Shown: positions 60,839 through 64,000 of the stretch, piece after piece
Layout of the letters: each line of letters opens with the position of its first letter
Numbering within the stretch: the stretch's first letter is position 1
DNA from: Sciurus carolinensis
Taxonomy: Eukaryota > Chordata > Mammalia > Rodentia > Sciuridae
Assembly: GCF_902686445.1 (NCBI RefSeq)
Contig: NW_025920105.1
Coordinates: forward strand, 1,749,120 to 1,813,119
Direction of reading: 5' to 3'
DNA: 64,000 bases
Notes under the pieces: model-generated
Seen by the model: only the letters and a program-made list of their open reading frames with translations
What the model was told of the DNA's origin: nothing
The model's database searches: none
Made by a program: the position numbers and the translations under genes

Positions 60839-62165
60839 TCCTACTTTTACGATTAAAACTAAATAATCCATAAGGTAAAATCTGTACATTCATGCATATT
60901 TTCCTACTTGTATTTGCACATACATTCTATGATTATTTATTTTTCCTGCTATCTGTATTCATTCCCTAATCCTAACCTTATCCCCATCCAAAATTTGATA
61001 GGAAACCTAACTGTAACCCTACAACTAAAGTTCATTTAAGATGAAACCATAAGTACTGAGGTGAATGTTAATGGACATTTTGGAGTACCAACCTGAAATT
61101 TAAGGGAGTAATCATGAATATGTTCAAATATTTGCATATATGAAAATTTACCTGTACAAACATGTTCAAAAATATTAGTACAACAAACTTTAAACCAATC
61201 TCCACAGAGAGAAACGACAGTCGTACATATTTTCCAGCATTTATCCATACATTCTAATGAATAATTATGTTGCCTGATATACCTATTCATTCTCTAACCC
61301 TAACCCTAGCCACACCCAAAATATTGTGGGAACCCTAACTGTATCCCTTAATATGAAGCTATTTTAAAATCAAACCATACATAATTAGGTGAATGTTTAT
61401 GGGTCTTTTGACTTTGGTACCTGAAATTTAACTGTGTAATCATTAACATATTTTAGATATATGAATATATGTAATTTGTATATTAATGCCTCATATGTAA
61501 AGCGTTCTACTCATAAAATGAAAATTGAACTAATGCCCCAAATGAAATGTGCATTTAAATGTTTTCTATGTTTTTTTCATGTATGAATTTCTATAACAAT
61601 TCATGATTCTTGAAAAATTTATTTGTTAACACTAACCCTAGTCCCACCCAAAATTTGGTACCGACAAAAGAGTTACAACAAAACCTTAAAATCTTTTTAA
61701 AGAAAACCATACACTTTAATAAACATTGACAGACATAGGACTCACATATTTATTATTTAACTGTGCAATTATTAAATTAAACAAATATTATCCATTGTAT
61801 CATTTCACAATGCATCACTCATAAGTATTAGCATGTATTTTTATGACTAAAATTACACAAATCCTCGTGGTTATAAATGGTTGCTAATGTTTTCCTACAT
61901 CTTTTCATATCTAAATTCTATTCCTGTTTCCTGATATACCTAGTTATTCCTTAACTATTACCCTATCCATACATAAAATTTTGGACTAAGCCTAAATGGA
62001 CTGATAAAATTGAAGCTCATTTAAATAAAGACCTGCATATATACTTAGTTGTTTTCAATTGTTTTGGCTTACATACCTAAATTTTAATGTTGTAAATGTT
62101 AACATATTCATATGTAGACATGTATGTAATTTAATGTTCTTCTCCATAGGAAAAACCAGATTCAC
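60839..62165 (-). repeat. Inverted ~99%-identical copy of satellite 39583-40910 within L1-2
   Basis: The reverse complement matches about 39583-40910 from end to end. I counted about four differences in the first ~450 bp. Neighbouring monomers of the array differ from each other at 20-35% of sites, so the copy derives from this exact part of the array or a recent duplicate of it. It spans about four monomers. The junctions show short microhomology: four A at the L1 tail side and aca/aaca at the other. A perfect 84-codon ORF pair (40459-40713 plus, 61036-61290 minus) is a by-product of the identity, not a gene. Confidence 0.96.
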
Positions 62166-62208
62166 ACATGTATCCCATTTGTTTTCAATAAAAAAAAGGA
62201 CATCTCTT

Positions 62209-64000
62209 ACTCCCCCCCCCCCATTCTTTTCTTCCTCTCCTCCCCCTCCCTGGTCATGGGTGAAGCAATGTTAACTTTTAAGCTGAATTATCTGCCCTTT
62301 GGCTCAAAGACCACGGGGTGAGCATGAAGAAATCCAGGCTTCAGGGTTAGCACCTTTGGGATCTAGGAAACAGCTATGCTAGCTCTCAGGGCTCAGGGCT
62401 TCCAATAAATTATGAGTCTGGACAGGGCACATTCCCCAATTCCTCTTTTGCCTCTAACCTTTGTCTCAAAATTCTGTCCTCTTGATGGGATGAGAATCAG
62501 GGGCAAGGGCTGAGCTTTTAGGACCCCAAAACATCAGCATGCAGAAAAAGAAATTGAAGGATGCCATGAGTGTGAGGATCTATGTCAAAGAACTGTTTGG
62601 GGATGAGAGTGAGATTTTGTAAGGTCAGGAAAAATTTTGTCCAAAAGTGTGGGATGGTCAAGGGGAAGATAAGGGAAAACTGAGGATGGAATTGTTAGGG
62701 GCAGTTATGGTTCATCACTAACTCCCAGAAAAATGCTCCACAGACACAGGTCTCACACGAGGAATTTTCATTTTATGTGGACGACTCGGGGAAGGTAAGA
62801 AGGAAAAGAAGAAGATGGCACATGGTTTCTTCTCAGACATTGGAATTTCACGGGCTGGGAGGAACCAATCATGGAGGAGAATTATTACAGACTGACTGAT
62901 GGACCAATGACATATTAGAGCATAATGTGGGAGGCAGGAAGATTACGGCAATGTAAGCCGGAAATTCCTGTAACGGGAGAGGCAGGCGGAACACAGATTG
63001 ACAGGTGGTTGGGATGGTGGAATCCTGTAACGGGAGAGGTGGGCAGAATGCAGATTGACAGGTGGTTGGGAGGCCAGATTCCTTACAGAAATAAGTTGTA
63101 GAACTGTCTAAGCAAATCACAGAAGGCTCATGGAGGACCAACATTAGGAAATGTAGGTGTGACAAAGTGGGGGTATAATTCATGAAGTTGTTCAAAGGGC
63201 CTCCCCACCACCACTTTAACACCCTCCGATGTGAAACCAGATCCAATTCTCTCGATTATTGCAGCCACAAAGTTTTCAGCTGCTAGCAATACTTGCAAGG
63301 AACTGTCTTAAGAACCAGAGATTTTCCATTTTGTCCAGACAATAACTTGTTTGCTCTGCTCAGTATCTTTGTTAGGTCTTGAATGGTTTAGAACACTGCA
63401 GTGTTAGCAGAGAAGTCAGAGTTAGTTTCTTTAAGGCTTTTGTTCTGTTATTTTTGTTTTTGCTCTGAACTCCTCCTCCTCTGCCTCCTCCTCCTCCTCC
63501 TCATCTTCCTCCATGCTTTACACCTGAGCAACACCCTCCCACACACTCTTATTATTTTCTTATTCATTTACTTTTGTTTGAGACTCTTACTGAGTCGCTG
63601 TGGGGTTTAGTAAATTGCTGAGGCTGTCACTGGAGATGTGTGTACAATCTGAGGGCAAATGTACTATGCTGTGTCTTAACTTAGTCTAAATATTATTCAA
63701 AAGTCAGTACAGTGAAAGACATGCAGGTTTCATACATGGGAGATCACCAATTAATGTCCTCTTTTATGTAAGATTCACTTCTTTTTGAATCTTCAACCTA
63801 TTTGATAGTCAATGAAATAGTTGGAATTTCTACCACACACGTGCAATCAGTATCACATCCAGATAAAAAAAAAAAAATCTCTGCCATGTACAACCTGGTT
63901 TGCATCTGTTAGTTTTGACTAAGTGAGTAAGCAAGTAAGTAAGCAAGTGTTTTATGAATCTTGTGTTGAGATAACACTCCTCTATCGGGTCCATGCTGTT
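62209..64000. other. Unassigned DNA downstream of L1-2
   Basis: A C-run at 62212-62221 is followed by mixed sequence with LTR-like features around 62700-63250 and a (CTC)n tract at 63472-63503. I see no recognisable coding sequence. The minus ORF 62869-63246 covers the 57-bp duplication and has no domain. Confidence 0.4.
62967..63080 (+). repeat. 57-bp tandem duplication
   Basis: The units at 62967 and 63024 both start cctgtaacgggagagg and contain cagattgacaggtggttggg. They are separated by 57 bp with about 85-90% identity. Confidence 0.9.

Larger units (their letters stand above)
53854..62192 (+). mobile_element. L1-2: full-length L1 plus 1.33-kb satellite copy, one bracket
   Basis: A plus-strand L1 begins at 53854 (ggcgggccaagatggcgg) and its 3' UTR reaches an A8 tail at 60838. 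A 1,327-bp segment of satellite DNA follows, and then a second copy of the last 32 bp of the L1 (62166-62197, one mismatch) ending in A8. The 16-bp target duplication aaaaaggacatctctt lies at 53838-53853 and 62193-62208, outside the entire block. All ORFs are damaged by single-base indels: one in ORF1, one mid-ORF2 and one near the ORF2 end. Sequence in both ORFs is very close to L1-1. See the separate entry for the satellite part. Confidence 0.94.

Noticed and set aside
40459..61290. Matching 84-codon ORFs at 40459-40713 (plus) and 61036-61290 (minus) as a possible duplicated small gene
   Set aside because: Both lie in satellite DNA. They match only because the segment was copied as DNA, other monomers do not preserve the frame, and the predicted peptide has no recognisable signature.
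60839..62165. Simple 3' transduction by L1-2
   Set aside because: Not fully excluded, but a second copy of the last 32 bp of L1 follows the segment and no source L1 is present at 40910 in this window, so plain read-through does not explain the structure.

Overview
This is a stretch of mammalian, rodent-type genomic DNA, and the squirrel family (Sciuridae) is the most likely source. The evidence is a set of tRNA-Ala-derived ID SINEs with intact A/B-box-like heads, longer B1/ID-type composite SINEs, and two long L1 elements whose 3' ends look like those of squirrel L1s. I assign the family from memory of repeat types, not from a search. I see no host protein-coding exon, tRNA, rRNA or CpG-island gene. 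Nearly everything recognisable is a transposable element, an endogenous retrovirus (ERV) or tandemly repeated DNA.

Layout. 1-7.5 kb: a minus-strand provirus (ERV-1) with two LTRs, primer-binding site, polypurine tract and a 6-bp target duplication, set inside a short tandem repeat. Its pol remnants look betaretroviral and its env gammaretroviral. Much of gag-pro-pol is replaced by AT-rich DNA, part of which recurs inverted just outside the provirus. 7.5-13.6 kb: old repeats, including a ~0.85 kb direct duplication and a twin-primed L1 fragment. 13.6-24.1 kb: a plus-strand gammaretrovirus-like ERV-2 made of two partial proviruses joined head to tail (LTR-gag-pro-RT, then gag-pro-pol-LTR), broken throughout and without env, with a class II-like solo LTR and an ID SINE inserted. 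25.2-32.3 kb: a full-length minus-strand L1 (L1-1) whose ORF1 is open and whose ORF2 has one visible 1-nt deletion. 32.6-41.9 kb: a satellite-like array of about 27 diverged ~330-bp monomers, many carrying a TTAGGG-like core, with signs of a ~3.47-kb higher-order repeat. 41.9-47.7 kb: old nested L1 fragments inside a short-period minisatellite. 47.7-53.8 kb: SINEs, microsatellites, an LTR-like block and otherwise unassigned DNA. 53.85-62.2 kb: a second full-length L1 (L1-2, plus strand) whose 3' end carries a 1.33-kb inverted, about 99% identical copy of the satellite segment at 39.58-40.91 kb. One 16-bp target-site duplication brackets the whole block. 62.2-64 kb: unassigned DNA with small duplications.

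The functional picture is a repeat-rich region, possibly heterochromatic or gene-poor, shaped by successive retrotransposition. The most unusual feature is the L1/satellite composite at 53.85-62.2 kb. Next come the satellite array itself, the chimeric ERV-1 with two env transmembrane modules, and the different 5'UTR tandem repeats of two otherwise very similar L1s. All identities and boundaries were judged by eye and are approximate unless a target-site duplication fixes them.
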